Origin: Metabacillus sp. KUDC1714
Lineage (GTDB): Bacteria > Bacillota > Bacilli > Bacillales > Bacillaceae
Direction of reading: 5' to 3'
NCBI RefSeq assembly: GCF_014217835.1
Contig: NZ_CP055263.1
Location: forward strand, 186,001 to 250,000
Length of the DNA: 64,000 bases
Shown in pieces: positions 50,158 through 63,091 of the stretch. A model generated the notes under the pieces. It saw only the letters and a program-made list of their open reading frames with translations. It was not told where the DNA came from and searched no databases. Numbering within the stretch: the stretch's first letter is position 1; each line of letters begins with the position of its first letter. The position numbers were made by a program, and so were the translations under genes.

Positions 50158-51096
50158 CTACTTCTTCTTAGCAATAAATGCAACCCAATCTTCCATGACC
50201 ATTGTTTCCTCTATCACAAAACCTGCGTTTTGAAGTGCTTCTTTTACTTCATTCTTTTTATTTTGGATAATACCAGATGTGATAAAAGTTCCATTTTCTT
50301 TTAAGACTTCATAAGCCTTGTCTATAAAGCGAACAATTATTTCAGCTAATATATTTGAAACAACCAGGTCTACAGGACCTTCTATACCATCTAAAAGATT
50401 GTTTTGTGAAACATTGACAACGTTTTGTACTTTGTTTAGTTTACAATTTAAACGGGCACTTTCGACTGCAACTTGGTCTAAATCAAGTGCTTGAATTTGA
50501 TTAGCTCCCAGTAATCCAGCAGCAATACTTAAGACACCTGATCCTGTACCAACATCAATTACCTTATCATCTTTCTGAACAGTACGCTCTAACGCTTGAA
50601 TACATAGTACTGTTGTTGGATGTGTACCTGTTCCAAATGCCATCCCTGGATCTAGCTCAATAATCAATTCATCTGAACTTACAGGCTCATAAATTTCCCA
50701 TGTTGGAACAATTGTAAACTTCTCTGAAATTTTTACAGGATGGTAATATTTCTTCCAAGCTGTTGCCCATTCTTCTTCATTTACTTCACTAATCGTTACG
50801 TGATTTTTTCCTAAATCAATATCATACAGCAAGAGGCTGTTTATCGAAGCTTTTATCCCGTCAACTGTTTCACCTAGGAAGCTGTTGACCGGTAAATATG
50901 CTTTAACAATAACCCCTTCTTCTGGATAATCGGTTGGATCTAGTTGGTAGATTTCGCCTAGTACAGTACTCCGTTCCTTAACTAAATCAGCAATATCCTC
51001 AATGACTACACCGCTAGCCCCAGCCTCGTGTAATATATTTGAAATGGGTTCTACTGCTTCTTGTGTTGTGTGAATACTAAATTCTGACCACTTCAT
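50158..51096 (-). CDS. prmA: Ribosomal protein L11 methyltransferase PrmA
   Basis: PrmA trimethylates lysines of ribosomal protein L11 using SAM. The 312-residue protein begins [18 protein letters not shown], which matches B. subtilis, and the ATG at 51096 has GGAG nine bases upstream. The N-terminal substrate-recognition domain is followed by a Rossmann methyltransferase with '[14 protein letters not shown]' and '[19 protein letters not shown]'. It is 48 bases after dnaJ. Confidence 0.95.
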   Translation of the reverse strand: MKWSEFSIHTTQEAVEPISNILHEAGASGVVIEDIADLVKERSTVLGEIYQLDPTDYPEEGVIVKAYLPVNSFLGETVDGIKASINSLLLYDIDLGKNHVTISEVNEEEWATAWKKYYHPVKISEKFTIVPTWEIYEPVSSDELIIELDPGMAFGTGTHPTTVLCIQALERTVQKDDKVIDVGTGSGVLSIAAGLLGANQIQALDLDQVAVESARLNCKLNKVQNVVNVSQNNLLDGIEGPVDLVVSNILAEIIVRFIDKAYEVLKENGTFITSGIIQNKKNEVKEALQNAGFVIEETMVMEDWVAFIAKKK

Positions 51097-51144
51097 ATCT
51101 ACCAACTCCAATCCTCATACATTTGTTCATCTTTAATAGATTAG

Positions 51145-52266
51145 TTAATCACCTTTAAATGCCCGTTTTACTTTATCAAAAAAGCTATCTTCATGTTCAT
51201 CAGGCTTTGCTCCACTAATTTCAGCAAATTCACGAAGTAGTTCCTTTTGTTTTTCAGTTAAGCTCGTTGGAGTCAATACACGTAAAATTACATATTGGTC
51301 ACCTTGTCCATAACCTCTAACATTAGGAACACCTTTTCCAGTTAAACGGAATTTCTTACCAGTTTGCGTACCTGCTGGCACTTTTAATTTCACTTTACCA
51401 TGTAGTGTAGGTACTTCAATTTCGTCTCCTAGTGCAGCTTGAGCAAAGGTTAAAGGCATATCACAGTATACATCATCGCCTTCTCTTTCAAAGAACTCAT
51501 GCTCTCTTACGTGGAATACGACATATAAATCTCCAGGAGGTCCACCATTTACACCTGGTTCACCTTGTGCAGATACTCGCAATTGTTGACCATCATCGAC
51601 ACCAGCAGGAATTTTCACTTGAATCTTTTTACGCTTTTTCACTTTTCCAGTTCCACGACATGTTCCACACTTGTGCTTAATCATATTACCTGTGCCTTCA
51701 CAGTGATTACAAACACGGCGATTTACAATTCGGCCAAATGGAGTATTTTGTTCTACATTTAATTGACCGCTACCACCACAATGTGTACATTTTTCAGGTT
51801 TAGTTCCTTTTTGCGCACCTGATCCATCACAGGTTTCACATGTTTCTTCTCTAGGAATTTCAATCGTCGTTTCTTTTCCAAAAACAGCTTCTTCAAAGTC
51901 TAATGTCATTGTATATTGTAAGTCCGCACCCTGTCTTGGTGCATTCGGATCACGTCTTCTAGTACCTCCGCCAAAGATTGAGCTAAAAATATCTTCAAAG
52001 CCAAATCCATCTCCACCGAAGCCAGCGCCGCCACCAAAGCCTTGATTTGGATCAGTATGTCCAAATTGATCATAGTGAGATTTCTTTTGTTCATCACTCA
52101 ATGTTTCATAGGCTTCTTTTATTTCTTTGAATTTCTCGTTAGCATCTGCTTCTTTATTAATATCTGGATGGTATTGCTTTGAAAGCTTACGGTAAGCTTT
52201 TTTAATCTCATCTTTATTCGCGTTCTTACTTAACCCGAGTACTTCATAGTAATCACGCTTGCTCAT
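51145..52266 (-). CDS. dnaJ: Chaperone protein DnaJ
   Basis: DnaJ is the Hsp40 co-chaperone that delivers unfolded proteins to DnaK and stimulates its ATPase. The 373-residue protein starts [11 protein letters not shown] (ATG at 52266, after GGGAG). It has the J domain with 'YHPDIN', a Gly/Phe-rich linker and four CxxCxGxG zinc repeats ([32 protein letters not shown]), then the substrate-binding C-terminal domains. A terminator after dnaK means dnaJ needs read-through or its own promoter. Confidence 0.98.
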   Translation of the reverse strand: MSKRDYYEVLGLSKNANKDEIKKAYRKLSKQYHPDINKEADANEKFKEIKEAYETLSDEQKKSHYDQFGHTDPNQGFGGGAGFGGDGFGFEDIFSSIFGGGTRRRDPNAPRQGADLQYTMTLDFEEAVFGKETTIEIPREETCETCDGSGAQKGTKPEKCTHCGGSGQLNVEQNTPFGRIVNRRVCNHCEGTGNMIKHKCGTCRGTGKVKKRKKIQVKIPAGVDDGQQLRVSAQGEPGVNGGPPGDLYVVFHVREHEFFEREGDDVYCDMPLTFAQAALGDEIEVPTLHGKVKLKVPAGTQTGKKFRLTGKGVPNVRGYGQGDQYVILRVLTPTSLTEKQKELLREFAEISGAKPDEHEDSFFDKVKRAFKGD

Positions 52267-52415
52267 AATTTTCTCACTCCCGATTTTCTCACATAAGGTA
52301 AATTGTATCACTCAAAAGAGAGGAAAAGCAACAAATTGTTGTTTCGAATGTTTTGTCGCATCTATCACTTATCACTCTTGTTATGTTCAAGTGAAAGAAT
52401 TCTAGTGTTTTATCT

Positions 52416-52454
52416 AAAAAAAGCCAAAGTCAAGACACGCCTGACTTTGACTTT
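52416..52454 (-). terminator. Terminator or attenuator between dnaK and dnaJ
   Basis: A 13-base stem (AAAGTCAAAGTCA with TGACTTTGGCTTT, one G-T pair) is followed by seven T on the minus strand, about 20 bases past the dnaK stop codon. It probably sets the ratio of DnaK to DnaJ. Confidence 0.85.
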
Positions 52455-52473
52455 TCACCTTAATGTTCTATGT

Positions 52474-54342
<1,869 letters not shown>

Positions 54343-54930
54343 TTATTGATTTACTTTTACCATTGCAGGTCGAATTACTCGATCCTTAAGTTTATAACCC
54401 TTTTGAAGCTCTTCAACAACCGAATTGGATTCATAGTTCTCATCCTCGATCTGCATCACAGCTTGGTGTAAATGAGGATCAAACTGTTCACCTACCGAAT
54501 TTATTGCTTCTACACCTTCATTTTTAAGAGCTTGAACTAATTGGTTATACACCATGTTCATGCCTTGTAGCAACGATTTTGTTTGATCGTTATCTGCTTC
54601 TATTTGTAATGCTCTTTCAAAGTTATCAAGAGCAGGTATGATTTCAGATACTAAACTTTGAGCACGATATTTTTGAGCTGCTTCTTGATCCAAGCGACTT
54701 CTTCTTTTAAAATTGTCAAAATCTGCTTGAGCACGAAGCATTTTGTTTTCGGTTTCGTCTAACTTCGCTTGTAATTCTGCGATTTTTTGTTCAGACTCAT
54801 CACCAGCATCAGATGCATCTTCAATGATTACATCATCAGCATTAACAACCTCAACATCTGCGTCTGACTGTTCATTTTGTGGAGTATCTACTGCTTCTTC
54901 TTGTTCTGCAACGTTTTTTTCGTTTGACAC
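54343..54930 (-). CDS. grpE: Nucleotide exchange factor GrpE
   Basis: GrpE releases ADP from DnaK. The 195-residue protein has an acidic disordered N-terminus, a long coiled coil ('[19 protein letters not shown]') and the C-terminal beta domain with '[16 protein letters not shown]' and '[21 protein letters not shown]'. The start is a GTG preceded by GGAGGTG. It lies between hrcA (112-base gap) and dnaK. Confidence 0.97.
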   Translation of the reverse strand: MSNEKNVAEQEEAVDTPQNEQSDADVEVVNADDVIIEDASDAGDESEQKIAELQAKLDETENKMLRAQADFDNFKRRSRLDQEAAQKYRAQSLVSEIIPALDNFERALQIEADNDQTKSLLQGMNMVYNQLVQALKNEGVEAINSVGEQFDPHLHQAVMQIEDENYESNSVVEELQKGYKLKDRVIRPAMVKVNQ

Positions 54931-55042
54931 AATGTTTCACCTCCTTAAAGGGATTGATCTATAAGAATTGTTTTGCGTTGATTTTTAAAACATAGGAATC
55001 GGGTGGAATTTACTATTCCACCCATAATCAATATAACCAAGC

Positions 55043-56074
55043 TTAAGATTGATGATACAAATCAGTAAGCGTTTTGGACAAATCACGTGTCATTCGTGTT
55101 AATAAACTTATAACACGTGAATACTCCATTCTTGTTGGGCCTAATACTGCAATCGTCCCTAATTGATTATCACCTAATGAATAAGTTGCTGTAATTAAAC
55201 TGCAATTCTCCATCGCTATATTATCATTTTCTTTACCAATTTTTATCGAGATTCCTGTATGATTTGATTGTAATAAACCATACAATTCTTTCTCATGCTC
55301 AATCATTGTTAGCAATGATCTGATTCTTCCAATGTCAGCGAACTCAGGTTGACTTAACATATTGGTTTTTCCGCCGAAATAGATTTTTTCTCCTGAATTG
55401 AGTTTCAATGTACCCGCCATGACCTTTAACATCATATCATAATTTTGAATATGATCCTTTAGGACCGAAACAACTTCTTTAAAAATCTTATCCTGTAACT
55501 CTACAAGTGGTACTCCCGCTAATCTTTCATTTAAGATATTAACCATTTTTTCAATATCACTAGGATCAAGGGATCCTGGGAATGTAATGGTGCGATTTTC
55601 CACATGTCCAGTATTGGTCACGATTATTGCAACAGCAGTTTCATTGTTAATGGGGATAATTTGAATTCTCTTCAAGCGATTTTCATTCACCTTTGGACCA
55701 AGGACGATTGAAGTGTAATTAGTTAATTCTGACAAGATTTGTGCTGATTTTTGAACTACTTTTTCTAATTCAAAAATTCTTTCAGCATAAATCGATTTTA
55801 TTTGACTAACCTCCGTCTTCGTTAGACGCTGTGGTGACAGAAGGTGGTCTACATAATAACGATATCCCTTTTCAGATGGGACACGTCCTGAAGAACTATG
55901 TGTTTTCTCGATAAAGCCAAGGTCCTCTAAGTCAGCCATATCGTTCCTTATTGTAGCTGAGCTAAACGTAATTTCGTCTTTTTTCGCTAATGTTCTCGAA
56001 CCAACGGGCTGAGCTGAATGAATAAAATCATCAATAATTACTTGTAGAATCAACAATTGGCGATCTGTAAGCAA
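55043..56074 (-). CDS. hrcA: Heat-inducible transcription repressor HrcA
   Basis: HrcA binds the CIRCE operator and represses the groE and dnaK operons; it loses activity when GroEL is occupied by unfolded proteins. The 343-residue protein has an N-terminal winged helix ('[18 protein letters not shown]', '[10 protein letters not shown]', '[18 protein letters not shown]') and a GAF-like dimerisation domain. The start is TTG with AGAGGTGATG upstream. The gene is first in hrcA-grpE-dnaK-dnaJ and is autoregulated through the CIRCE site just before it. Confidence 0.97.
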   Translation of the reverse strand: MLTDRQLLILQVIIDDFIHSAQPVGSRTLAKKDEITFSSATIRNDMADLEDLGFIEKTHSSSGRVPSEKGYRYYVDHLLSPQRLTKTEVSQIKSIYAERIFELEKVVQKSAQILSELTNYTSIVLGPKVNENRLKRIQIIPINNETAVAIIVTNTGHVENRTITFPGSLDPSDIEKMVNILNERLAGVPLVELQDKIFKEVVSVLKDHIQNYDMMLKVMAGTLKLNSGEKIYFGGKTNMLSQPEFADIGRIRSLLTMIEHEKELYGLLQSNHTGISIKIGKENDNIAMENCSLITATYSLGDNQLGTIAVLGPTRMEYSRVISLLTRMTRDLSKTLTDLYHQS

Positions 56075-56089
56075 CTATCATCACCTCTG

Positions 56090-56116
56090 TTAGCACTCTA
56101 AGAATGCGAGTGCTAA
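56090..56116. promoter_or_regulatory. CIRCE operator
   Basis: TTAGCACTC and GAGTGCTAA, separated by nine bases, form the perfect CIRCE inverted repeat bound by HrcA. It lies between the promoter and the hrcA start codon. No other CIRCE is visible in the window. Confidence 0.98.
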
Positions 56117-56127
56117 ATATATATAAA

Positions 56128-56156
56128 AAGTTATCAAAACTAAAATAAATTGTCAA
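56128..56156 (-). promoter_or_regulatory. Sigma-A promoter of the hrcA operon
   Basis: TTGACA and TAACTT are separated by 17 bases on the minus strand; the predicted start falls at or just before the CIRCE element, as needed for repression by HrcA. Confidence 0.8.
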
Positions 56157-56226
56157 TTGTTAAATCACTCTTAATATGCTTTTTTCTGGATGAAGAATGA
56201 AGTATTCACTTGTAATAAAACCACAT

Positions 56227-57369
56227 TCAAGAAAGTCCAATGAATTCTTGAAATACTTCATTACCTAAAAGTTTACCTTTATGAGTAAGCCTTATTGATT
56301 GATCATCATTCACTATTAGGCCAAGCTTGGCCAGATTTTCAATTTGTTCTGGAAAGACATCAACCAATTGAACATTAAATTTTTTATTAAAAATACTTTT
56401 ACTCACTCCAGCTTCTTTCCGAAGACCAAGGAACATTTCCTCTTCCATTTCTTCCTCTTTACTAACAATATTCTGACTATTGTATGCTTCACCAGTTTGT
56501 TCAATTTGCTCCATATATTTTTTTATGGGGCCGATATTTGATGTTCTTATTCCGTTCATATAACCATGTGCTCCTGCGCCAAAGCCATAATAATAATCAT
56601 TGTTCCAGTAGGTAAGGTTATGATTACTTTCAAAGCCTGGAATCGCGTAATTACTTATTTCATATTGTCTAAATCCATGTTTCTCCATTTGTTCCATTGC
56701 AAGTTCATACATTTGTGCTTCTTGATCTTGTGGTGGTAATGATAATTTCCCCTTTTGCATCAAATTATAAAACACTGTTTTCGGCTCAACAATTAATGAA
56801 TACGCTGAAAAATGTTTAACATTCAAGCTAAAGGCTATATTTAATGATTCATTAAAATCATTTACTGTCTGTCCAGGTAAGCCATACATTAGGTCAATGC
56901 TCATATTGTCAAATCCTACTTGCTCAGCTTGTTGTAACGTACGGAAAACATCTTCTCTTCGATGAACTCTTCCAATTCGCTCCAAAAGTTCATCATTAAA
57001 GCTTTGAACGCCAATACTCAAGCGGTTAACTCCAGCATTTTTTAACACTAACAGCTTGTCTAACGTAAGCTCCCCTGGATTTGCTTCTACTGCAAACTCA
57101 ACAAGATCATTAGTTGGCAACAACTCTTTATGGATTCCTTCTAGCAATCGATCAAGCTGACTAACAGATAAAGCAGTTGGAGTCCCACCACCGATAAAAA
57201 TCGTTTTAAGTGATACTTGCTTATTGTTCTGTACAGTATGGTGCATTTCTTTAACTAGCATCTCAATATATTCATCCACAGGTTGTTGCTTAAAAAACAC
57301 CTTATTGAAATCACAATAATGACAGATATGGTGGCAAAACGGGATATGAATGTATGCTGATTGAATCAT
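56227..57369 (-). CDS. hemW: HemW-type radical SAM protein (heme chaperone, formerly HemN-like)
   Basis: This 380-residue protein of the coproporphyrinogen-oxidase-like radical SAM family has 'IHIPFCHHICHYCDF' as the CxxxCxxC iron-sulphur motif at about residues 8-22, 'FIGGGTPTAL' and 'LSIGVQSFNDELLERIGRVH'. It lacks the extra cysteine that follows CxxxCxxC in true HemN (Phe instead), which points to HemW, a heme carrier for respiratory proteins. The C-terminal winged-helix part ends 'EVFQEFIGLS'. Confidence 0.88.
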   Translation of the reverse strand: MIQSAYIHIPFCHHICHYCDFNKVFFKQQPVDEYIEMLVKEMHHTVQNNKQVSLKTIFIGGGTPTALSVSQLDRLLEGIHKELLPTNDLVEFAVEANPGELTLDKLLVLKNAGVNRLSIGVQSFNDELLERIGRVHRREDVFRTLQQAEQVGFDNMSIDLMYGLPGQTVNDFNESLNIAFSLNVKHFSAYSLIVEPKTVFYNLMQKGKLSLPPQDQEAQMYELAMEQMEKHGFRQYEISNYAIPGFESNHNLTYWNNDYYYGFGAGAHGYMNGIRTSNIGPIKKYMEQIEQTGEAYNSQNIVSKEEEMEEEMFLGLRKEAGVSKSIFNKKFNVQLVDVFPEQIENLAKLGLIVNDDQSIRLTHKGKLLGNEVFQEFIGLS

Positions 57370-57387
57370 TATTTCACCCTCTAATTA

Positions 57388-57410
57388 AGAAGCCGCAGCA
57401 ACGCTGCGGC
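57388..57410 (-). terminator. Possible terminator between lepA and hemW
   Basis: A seven-base G+C stem (GCCGCAG with CTGCGGC) is followed by TTCTTAATT on the minus strand. The T-run is poor, so termination may be partial. Confidence 0.5.
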
Positions 57411-57435
57411 ATAGTTTCAAACAATTATTTTTATA

Positions 57436-57469
57436 TCGAGCGTAAGCGCCCGTTTAGCGACGAATGAAC
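57436..57469. repeat. Possible remnant of a dispersed repeat after lepA
   Basis: 'GCGTAAGCGCCCGTTTAGCG' directly after the lepA stop codon resembles the segment near 25035 and a short repeat I recall downstream of genes in other Bacillus genomes. The evidence is limited to these two stretches. Confidence 0.35.
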
Positions 57470-59293
57470 TTAGTTCTCATCCATTCGTAATACAGCCATA
57501 AATGCTTCCTGTGGTACTTCTACAGAACCAACCATCTTCATCCGCTTTTTACCTTCTTTTTGCTTCTCTAACAATTTACGTTTACGTGAGATATCGCCAC
57601 CGTAACATTTTGCAAGCACGTTTTTACGCATTGCTTTGATCGTTGATCTAGCAACAATTTTCTGTCCAATTGCTGCTTGAATCGGTACCTCAAACTGTTG
57701 GCGAGGAATCAATTCCTTCAGCTTTTCAACAATGATCTTACCACGATCATATGCAGAATCACGATGTACGATAAACGATAATGCATCTATTTTTTCTGCA
57801 TTCAATAAAATATCCATTTTCACTAAAGTAGATTGTTTGTAACCAATTAACTCATAATCAAAGGATGCATAGCCTTTTGTATTGGATTTTAATTGATCGA
57901 AGAAATCATAAACAATTTCTGATAATGGGATTTCATAATTTATGTTCACTCGTATCTCGTCCAAGTATTGCATATCAAGGAAGATACCACGTTTTTTCTG
58001 ACAAAGCTCCATTACAGCACCAACATAATCATTCGGGACCATAATAGCGGCTTTAACGTAAGGCTCTTCAACGTGATCAATTTTTTGTGGATCAGGCATG
58101 TTGGATGGATTATCAACTTTTAGTGATTCACCATCTGTTAAATGAACATCGTAAATTACACTTGGAGCTGTTGTAATTAAGTCAATTTTAAATTCCCGCT
58201 CGATGCGTTCCTGAATGATTTCCATGTGTAATAATCCTAAAAATCCACAACGGAAACCAAAGCCTAATGCTTGAGACGTTTCTGGCTCAAATTGTAGAGA
58301 TGCATCGTTAAGCTCCAGCTTTTCAAGTGCTTCACGTAAATCATTGTATTTCGCTGTATCAATCGGATATAGACCACAGAAAACCATTGGATTAAGTTTA
58401 CGATATCCTGGTAGCGCTTCTGTTGCTCTATTTTTCGCGTCAGTAATAGTATCACCAACACGAGTATCACCTACGTTTTTAATCGCAGCTGATAAGAAAC
58501 CAACATCCCCAACATTTAATTCCTTGAGCTGGACGGGCTTTGGAGTGAATACCCCTAACTCTGTAACCTCAAATTCTTTACCCGTTGCCATCATTTTGAT
58601 CTTTTGACCAACCTTAACCGTTCCTTCAACTACACGGATGTAGGCTACCACACCTCTGTAAGCATCATATATTGAGTCAAAAATAAGTGCTTTTAATGGG
58701 CCATCAGGGTCACCTTCTGGAGCAGGAACTTTCTCAACAACCTGCTCGAGGATCTCTTCAATCCCAATTCCTGCTTTAGCTGATGCTAATACGGCCTCTG
58801 AAGCATCCAGCCCAATAACCTCTTCGATTTCGTTTCTTACACGCTCAGGATCAGCACTTGGTAAATCAATTTTATTAATAACCGGTAATATTTCTAAATC
58901 ATTATCAAGAGCTAAGTACACATTTGCAAGTGTTTGCGCTTCAATACCTTGAGCAGCATCGACAACTAAAACAGCACCTTCACAAGCAGCAAGACTTCGA
59001 GAAACTTCATAAGTAAAGTCAACATGCCCCGGAGTATCGATTAAATGAAACGTATAATCTTCCCCATCTTTTGCTCTATATTTTAATTGAACGGCATTTA
59101 GCTTAATTGTAATACCGCGTTCTCGTTCCAAATCCATTGAATCTAATAATTGGTTTTTCATCTCACGTTGTGTTAAAGCAGATGTTTTTTCTAAAATACG
59201 GTCTGCTAGAGTAGATTTACCGTGATCAATATGGGCAATGATCGAGAAATTACGAATTCTCGATTGTCTTATCAACTTTTCTTCTCTATTCAT
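57470..59293 (-). CDS. lepA: Elongation factor 4 (LepA)
   Basis: LepA is a ribosome-dependent GTPase that back-translocates or remodels ribosomes under stress and in assembly. The 607-residue protein has G1 'AHIDHGKST', G3 '[11 protein letters not shown]' and G4 '[10 protein letters not shown]', EF-G-like domains and the unique C-terminal domain ('[24 protein letters not shown]', quoted in part, and '[15 protein letters not shown]'). GGAGTG lies upstream of the ATG. It is followed by hemW. Confidence 0.98.
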   Translation of the reverse strand: MNREEKLIRQSRIRNFSIIAHIDHGKSTLADRILEKTSALTQREMKNQLLDSMDLERERGITIKLNAVQLKYRAKDGEDYTFHLIDTPGHVDFTYEVSRSLAACEGAVLVVDAAQGIEAQTLANVYLALDNDLEILPVINKIDLPSADPERVRNEIEEVIGLDASEAVLASAKAGIGIEEILEQVVEKVPAPEGDPDGPLKALIFDSIYDAYRGVVAYIRVVEGTVKVGQKIKMMATGKEFEVTELGVFTPKPVQLKELNVGDVGFLSAAIKNVGDTRVGDTITDAKNRATEALPGYRKLNPMVFCGLYPIDTAKYNDLREALEKLELNDASLQFEPETSQALGFGFRCGFLGLLHMEIIQERIEREFKIDLITTAPSVIYDVHLTDGESLKVDNPSNMPDPQKIDHVEEPYVKAAIMVPNDYVGAVMELCQKKRGIFLDMQYLDEIRVNINYEIPLSEIVYDFFDQLKSNTKGYASFDYELIGYKQSTLVKMDILLNAEKIDALSFIVHRDSAYDRGKIIVEKLKELIPRQQFEVPIQAAIGQKIVARSTIKAMRKNVLAKCYGGDISRKRKLLEKQKEGKKRMKMVGSVEVPQEAFMAVLRMDEN

Positions 59294-59337
59294 ATAATGT
59301 CTTCACTCCTACATAGCTTACAAATACACTATTTCTC

Positions 59338-59366
59338 ATTATAGCAATTGAGATTTCAACATTCAA
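59338..59366 (-). promoter_or_regulatory. Sigma-A promoter of lepA
   Basis: TTGAAT and a consensus TATAAT are separated by 17 bases on the minus strand, about 35-40 bases before the lepA start codon. The 237-base gap to yqxA also holds the yqxA terminator. Confidence 0.75.
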
Positions 59367-59466
59367 TGGATAAAAAATTAGCCACTATCATCTAGACATT
59401 ATTTTGATTGAAATATTGATTACTCAAAGCAGTAATCATTCATTATGACATGGTTTTTTAAAAAGT

Positions 59467-59523
59467 AGAAAAGCTGACAGAATAAGCGTTATCTTTTGCA
59501 TAAGATAACTTATTCTTATCAGC
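59467..59523 (-). terminator. Terminator after yqxA
   Basis: A long hairpin (GCTGATAAGAATAAG...CTTATTCTGTCAGC with inner TTATCTT/AAGATAA) is followed by TTTTC on the minus strand, a few bases past the yqxA stop codon. Confidence 0.85.
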
Positions 59524-59530
59524 TTAATTT

Positions 59531-59881
59531 TCACCTTAAAAATCTATTTATCCACTCTGCAAATGATTCAACAAGAGTAGATATCCCATTACTTACAATT
59601 GACGCAAATTGTTTACCCACTTGAGAGAAGAAGTTAAATGCTTCAATTTGTTCTAGTTGTTCTTGTTTTTGTTGGAGGTCCTGACTTGTTACTTTATTTC
59701 CAAGGATAGATGCTTCAACATCACCTGTTTGTTCACTTTCAACTTGAAAAGCACCTTGTAGTTCAGGATCGTTATAGCCTTTCATTTTTAACATTCCCTG
59801 GTTTGCTTGCTGCATTCCGATTAGGACCCCAAACAGAAGGACTGAGCAAAGAACAAAGCATTTAAGCATGAATTTTACCAT
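59531..59881 (-). CDS. yqxA: YqxA family protein (DUF3679)
   Basis: This 116-residue protein of unknown function is found next to spoIIP in Bacillus. It has an N-terminal hydrophobic signal-anchor (residues 6-24, 'CFVLCSVLLFGVLIGMQQA'), a Gln/Glu-rich middle that may form a coiled coil and an amphipathic C-terminal end 'LVESFAEWINRFLR'. GAGGGAAG precedes the ATG. It lies 21 bases after spoIIP and is probably co-transcribed with it during sporulation. Confidence 0.82.
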   Translation of the reverse strand: MVKFMLKCFVLCSVLLFGVLIGMQQANQGMLKMKGYNDPELQGAFQVESEQTGDVEASILGNKVTSQDLQQKQEQLEQIEAFNFFSQVGKQFASIVSNGISTLVESFAEWINRFLR

Positions 59882-59902
59882 CTTGCTTCCCTCACAATTT
59901 GT

Positions 59903-61102
59903 TTACTTTTTTTCACTTGCTGGATTGCCATCTACCTTTTCAGCTTGCCAGAAGTATTCGCTAAAGACATCCGATACTGCTGCTACTGTGTTTTTGAGCT
60001 CCTCTAGATTATTGTCAACACCGCCAAATTCAAGAAGAAGAGCATTATTTGATAAATCCTGATTATAAACACCATTAACACCTTTGCCTTTTTGTTCAAA
60101 AATCCCTCGACTTAAACCTGGATATTTTTCATCCAATAATGCATGTAATTCCTTTGCAAGTTGCTCATTTTTTTCTGCGTTCGGATTATCTCCACCAATT
60201 ACAAAAGCAATCTTTGCATAGGATTTACTATTAATATTTATAGTTGTTATACCTTTTCTTTGCGAATCACGATGAATGTCTATTAAATATTTAATATTTT
60301 GATTAGTAGCCATCGCACTTTCAACAATAGTTCTAGAGGCTTTATACGACTTTGCGTAATTCCAACCTTTTTGTTTAACATTCTGTTGTATATCAGTAGA
60401 CTCGATTTGTGATCCAATACCTTCACTTAGTAATTCCTTACCTAAAAGTTCACTAACTATCGTGACATTAGCTTCAGAATGTATCGCACTATTTGGGTCA
60501 GTTTCTCCTTCTAAAAGAGGTAAATAAGATTCGGTATTATGTGTGTTATAAATATATACAACTTTTTTATCACCAGTCGTTAAAGTAGGAGGGGCTTTAG
60601 GCTCCTCACCACTTGGATTTACAACATCATTTTTATTAATGGATGCTTCCCTTTCTTGCTCTAATACTTCAGTCGGTGGCGGTGATTCATAGGGCATATT
60701 TGTATAGTTTGTCCCATTACCCGCAACAACGATTTCACTGTCATAAAGTGAAAATCCAGGCAATTCCCTGCCTAAAAGACTTCGTGGATCATCTGGGTTG
60801 ATACTGGTAGCTACTTTGAACAAGATGGAAGATAATTTAATTGGTTCTGTTTGATCAGGAAGCGCAGAAATAAAAAATCGATTTTCGGCTCCTAATAATT
60901 GCAAGAATGCCTCACTATCAATATTTTTTGTTAGGTCATTTATTGACGAAGAGTTTAAGCGATATTCTGGTTTTAGTGATGTTAATACACCAGAAAGTAA
61001 AAAAGTCATTAAAAGGACAATGAAGCCTAGAACGATCCCTTTTTTTATGCTTGTCCCATTTAAAGTGACGATCAAATTACGACTAGTATTAGAACGCTTC
61101 AT
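59903..61102 (-). CDS. spoIIP: Stage II sporulation protein P (SpoIIP)
   Basis: SpoIIP is a cell-wall amidase/endopeptidase that, with SpoIID and SpoIIM, drives engulfment of the forespore. The 399-residue protein has one N-terminal membrane helix (about residues 17-43), a variable linker with a Pro/Glu-rich stretch and the catalytic domain. This contains 'VYIYNTHNTESYLP' (zinc-binding His and Glu), 'LIDIHRDSQRKGITT' and 'LLEFGGVDNNLEEL'. GGAGG lies ten bases before the ATG. It precedes yqxA. Confidence 0.97.
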   Translation of the reverse strand: MKRSNTSRNLIVTLNGTSIKKGIVLGFIVLLMTFLLSGVLTSLKPEYRLNSSSINDLTKNIDSEAFLQLLGAENRFFISALPDQTEPIKLSSILFKVATSINPDDPRSLLGRELPGFSLYDSEIVVAGNGTNYTNMPYESPPPTEVLEQEREASINKNDVVNPSGEEPKAPPTLTTGDKKVVYIYNTHNTESYLPLLEGETDPNSAIHSEANVTIVSELLGKELLSEGIGSQIESTDIQQNVKQKGWNYAKSYKASRTIVESAMATNQNIKYLIDIHRDSQRKGITTININSKSYAKIAFVIGGDNPNAEKNEQLAKELHALLDEKYPGLSRGIFEQKGKGVNGVYNQDLSNNALLLEFGGVDNNLEELKNTVAAVSDVFSEYFWQAEKVDGNPASEKK

Positions 61103-61323
61103 TTACATTAATCCTCCTTAAGCTTGTCTACTAATTTGTATGAACAAGAATAAGGAAGTAGAACCTTCTGTATGAAGGAAGAGTCGAACTCTGAAAATTC
61201 ATCAGCAAAATTCGACTATTCCAATTAAGTATTTTAGGTTTTACATTATTGCAGACATGTTAGAGTGAAGATTATAAACCGTTTTACATTTTCATTTGTG
61301 GCTCAAATGGCATATTCGTTATT

Positions 61324-62445
61324 TTAGTGAGTATATGCTCCTGAATTACCTTGGTCGACCTGTTGGTGAAGAGCAGTATTTAATCCACTTGCAATAACAT
61401 TTGCCATATCATCAATAAACGTATCAACCTCTTTTGGTGTAACCATTAAGTTATGGCCTAACGGTGAAAGTACCTCATGGATAAATTTACGCTTTTCATC
61501 ATCCTCAAGCCCACCAACAACCCCTAAAAATTGTTTACGCTGCTCTTCACTAGGCATATCCTCATCTGTCAAAACACGTTTCTCCCCAAAACTCATTCCA
61601 GCTGGAGTAAGTGACCTAGAAGGTTTATCACCTTCTTTTATTTCTCTACCAAAGTGTTTTAAAATAAAATCTATCGTGTCACTCGTGATAGATACAGCAT
61701 CGACAACTGTCGGTATCCCAATCGCAATAACCGGAATCCCAAAAGTTTCTTGACTTAAAGCTTTTCTCTTATTTCCGACTCCTGAACCTGGGTGGATTCC
61801 AGTGTCCGAAATTTGTATCGTAGTATTAACACGTTCGAGTGAACGCGCTGCTAATGCATCAATCGCAATTACGAAATCTGGCTTCGACTGTTCGATCACA
61901 CCAGAAATAATATCGCTTGTTTCAATACCTGTAATTCCCATAACACCTGGTGCAATTGCACTAACTGGTCGGAACCCTTCTTCAACATTTTCAGGTTGCA
62001 ATTTAAATAGATGCCTTGTAATTAATAAATTCTCAACTGCAAGTGGACCTAAGGCATCAGGAGTAACATTCCAGTTTCCTAATCCAACAACTAAACAACT
62101 TGCATCCTTTGGAATATTCAAATCAGTTAAAAACTGACTAAAATGTTTTGCAAAGACATCAACAACAATTTCTTGCAACTCTGAATCCTTTTGGCGAATC
62201 CCTTGAGTTTCTAAGGTAAGATATCTCCCTGGCTTTTTACCAACGATTTTTGATCCTTCATCCTTTATTTCTAAAAAAGAAATACCTATACCCTCTTCTT
62301 CCCATTCTTTCACAATCACACCAGCTATGTTACTTGAATCTTCAGTTGATTTACCCTTTGTTACTGTTTCAATCGCCATTGCTCTTGCTTCAACAGCTAA
62401 ATCCGTCCGTACGGAATATTTACTTAAGTCTAAAGACTTTCCCAT
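61324..62445 (-). CDS. gpr: Spore protease GPR
   Basis: GPR cleaves small acid-soluble spore proteins at the start of germination. It is made in the forespore as an inactive precursor. The 373-residue protein (ATG at 62445 after GGGAGG; the frame extends 14 codons upstream) has the N-terminal propeptide '[16 protein letters not shown]' and the family blocks '[18 protein letters not shown]', '[20 protein letters not shown]' and '[21 protein letters not shown]' (in part). Sigma-G control is expected, but I could not define a convincing promoter. Confidence 0.97.
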   Translation of the reverse strand: MGKSLDLSKYSVRTDLAVEARAMAIETVTKGKSTEDSSNIAGVIVKEWEEEGIGISFLEIKDEGSKIVGKKPGRYLTLETQGIRQKDSELQEIVVDVFAKHFSQFLTDLNIPKDASCLVVGLGNWNVTPDALGPLAVENLLITRHLFKLQPENVEEGFRPVSAIAPGVMGITGIETSDIISGVIEQSKPDFVIAIDALAARSLERVNTTIQISDTGIHPGSGVGNKRKALSQETFGIPVIAIGIPTVVDAVSITSDTIDFILKHFGREIKEGDKPSRSLTPAGMSFGEKRVLTDEDMPSEEQRKQFLGVVGGLEDDEKRKFIHEVLSPLGHNLMVTPKEVDTFIDDMANVIASGLNTALHQQVDQGNSGAYTH

Positions 62446-62655
62446 AAAAATACCTCCCAATTTGTTCCTACTAATTATGTTTGCCATTTATTCAAGGAAA
62501 CATTCTTTAGAACTCTTTTTTGTAGGAAACCGAAAAACTTAAAGAGAGATTGTATGAAAATTCTAATTATAGATAGCATTTAGCGATAAAATGTATGCAA
62601 ATGAAAAATATTTGAATAAATACATCGTTTCAATGGATTTTCCTTTACATTAGTA

Positions 62656-62684
62656 TTGCAAAATGAGTGGTCGTTTGATAGAAT
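62656..62684 (+). promoter_or_regulatory. Sigma-A promoter of rpsT
   Basis: TTGCAA and TAGAAT are separated by 17 bases on the plus strand, about 70 bases before the S20 start codon. Confidence 0.65.
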
Positions 62685-62754
62685 ATCTTTTGTTCATGTA
62701 AAGGAAATGGTCGAGTAAAATAGATCTCGATTTACTTCTTAGGAGGTGAAAGAT

Positions 62755-63021
62755 ATGCCAAATATTAAATCTGCTATCAAACGCGTAAAAACTAGCAATG
62801 AGCGTAATGCACATAATGCAACTATTAAATCTTCAATGCGTACTGCTATTAAAAAAGTAGATGCATTAGTTTTAAACAATGATGCTGAAAATGCTAAAGC
62901 TGCACTTGTTGAAGCAAACAAACGAATTGATAAAGCTGCACAAAGCGGTTTAGTTCACAAGAACGCTGCTGCACGATACAAATCTCGTTTAGCTAAAAGT
63001 GTTAACGGATTATCTGCATAA
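62755..63021 (+). CDS. rpsT: 30S ribosomal protein S20
   Basis: S20 is a primary 16S rRNA-binding protein of the small subunit. The 88-residue basic, helical protein starts [20 protein letters not shown] at the ATG at 62755, preceded by a perfect AGGAGGTG; the frame begins three codons earlier. It is one of the few plus-strand genes in this window and lies divergent from gpr and convergent with holA, as in B. subtilis. Confidence 0.98.
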   Translation: MPNIKSAIKRVKTSNERNAHNATIKSSMRTAIKKVDALVLNNDAENAKAALVEANKRIDKAAQSGLVHKNAAARYKSRLAKSVNGLSA

Positions 63022-63028
63022 TCATAAG

Positions 63029-63071
63029 AAAACTAAGGCCCAGCAAAGATAGCGAATGCCTTAGTTTTTTA
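63029..63071 (+). terminator. Terminator of rpsT
   Basis: An 11-base stem (AAAACTAAGGC with GCCTTAGTTTT) is followed by T-rich sequence on the plus strand. Confidence 0.88.
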
Positions 63072-63091
63072 TTTTTTTGCATAGATTCTGT

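Noticed and set aside
61103..61323. CATACA motifs upstream of spoIIP as sporulation promoters
   Set aside because: Neither occurrence has a -35 element at a distance fitting sigma-E, sigma-F or sigma-G.
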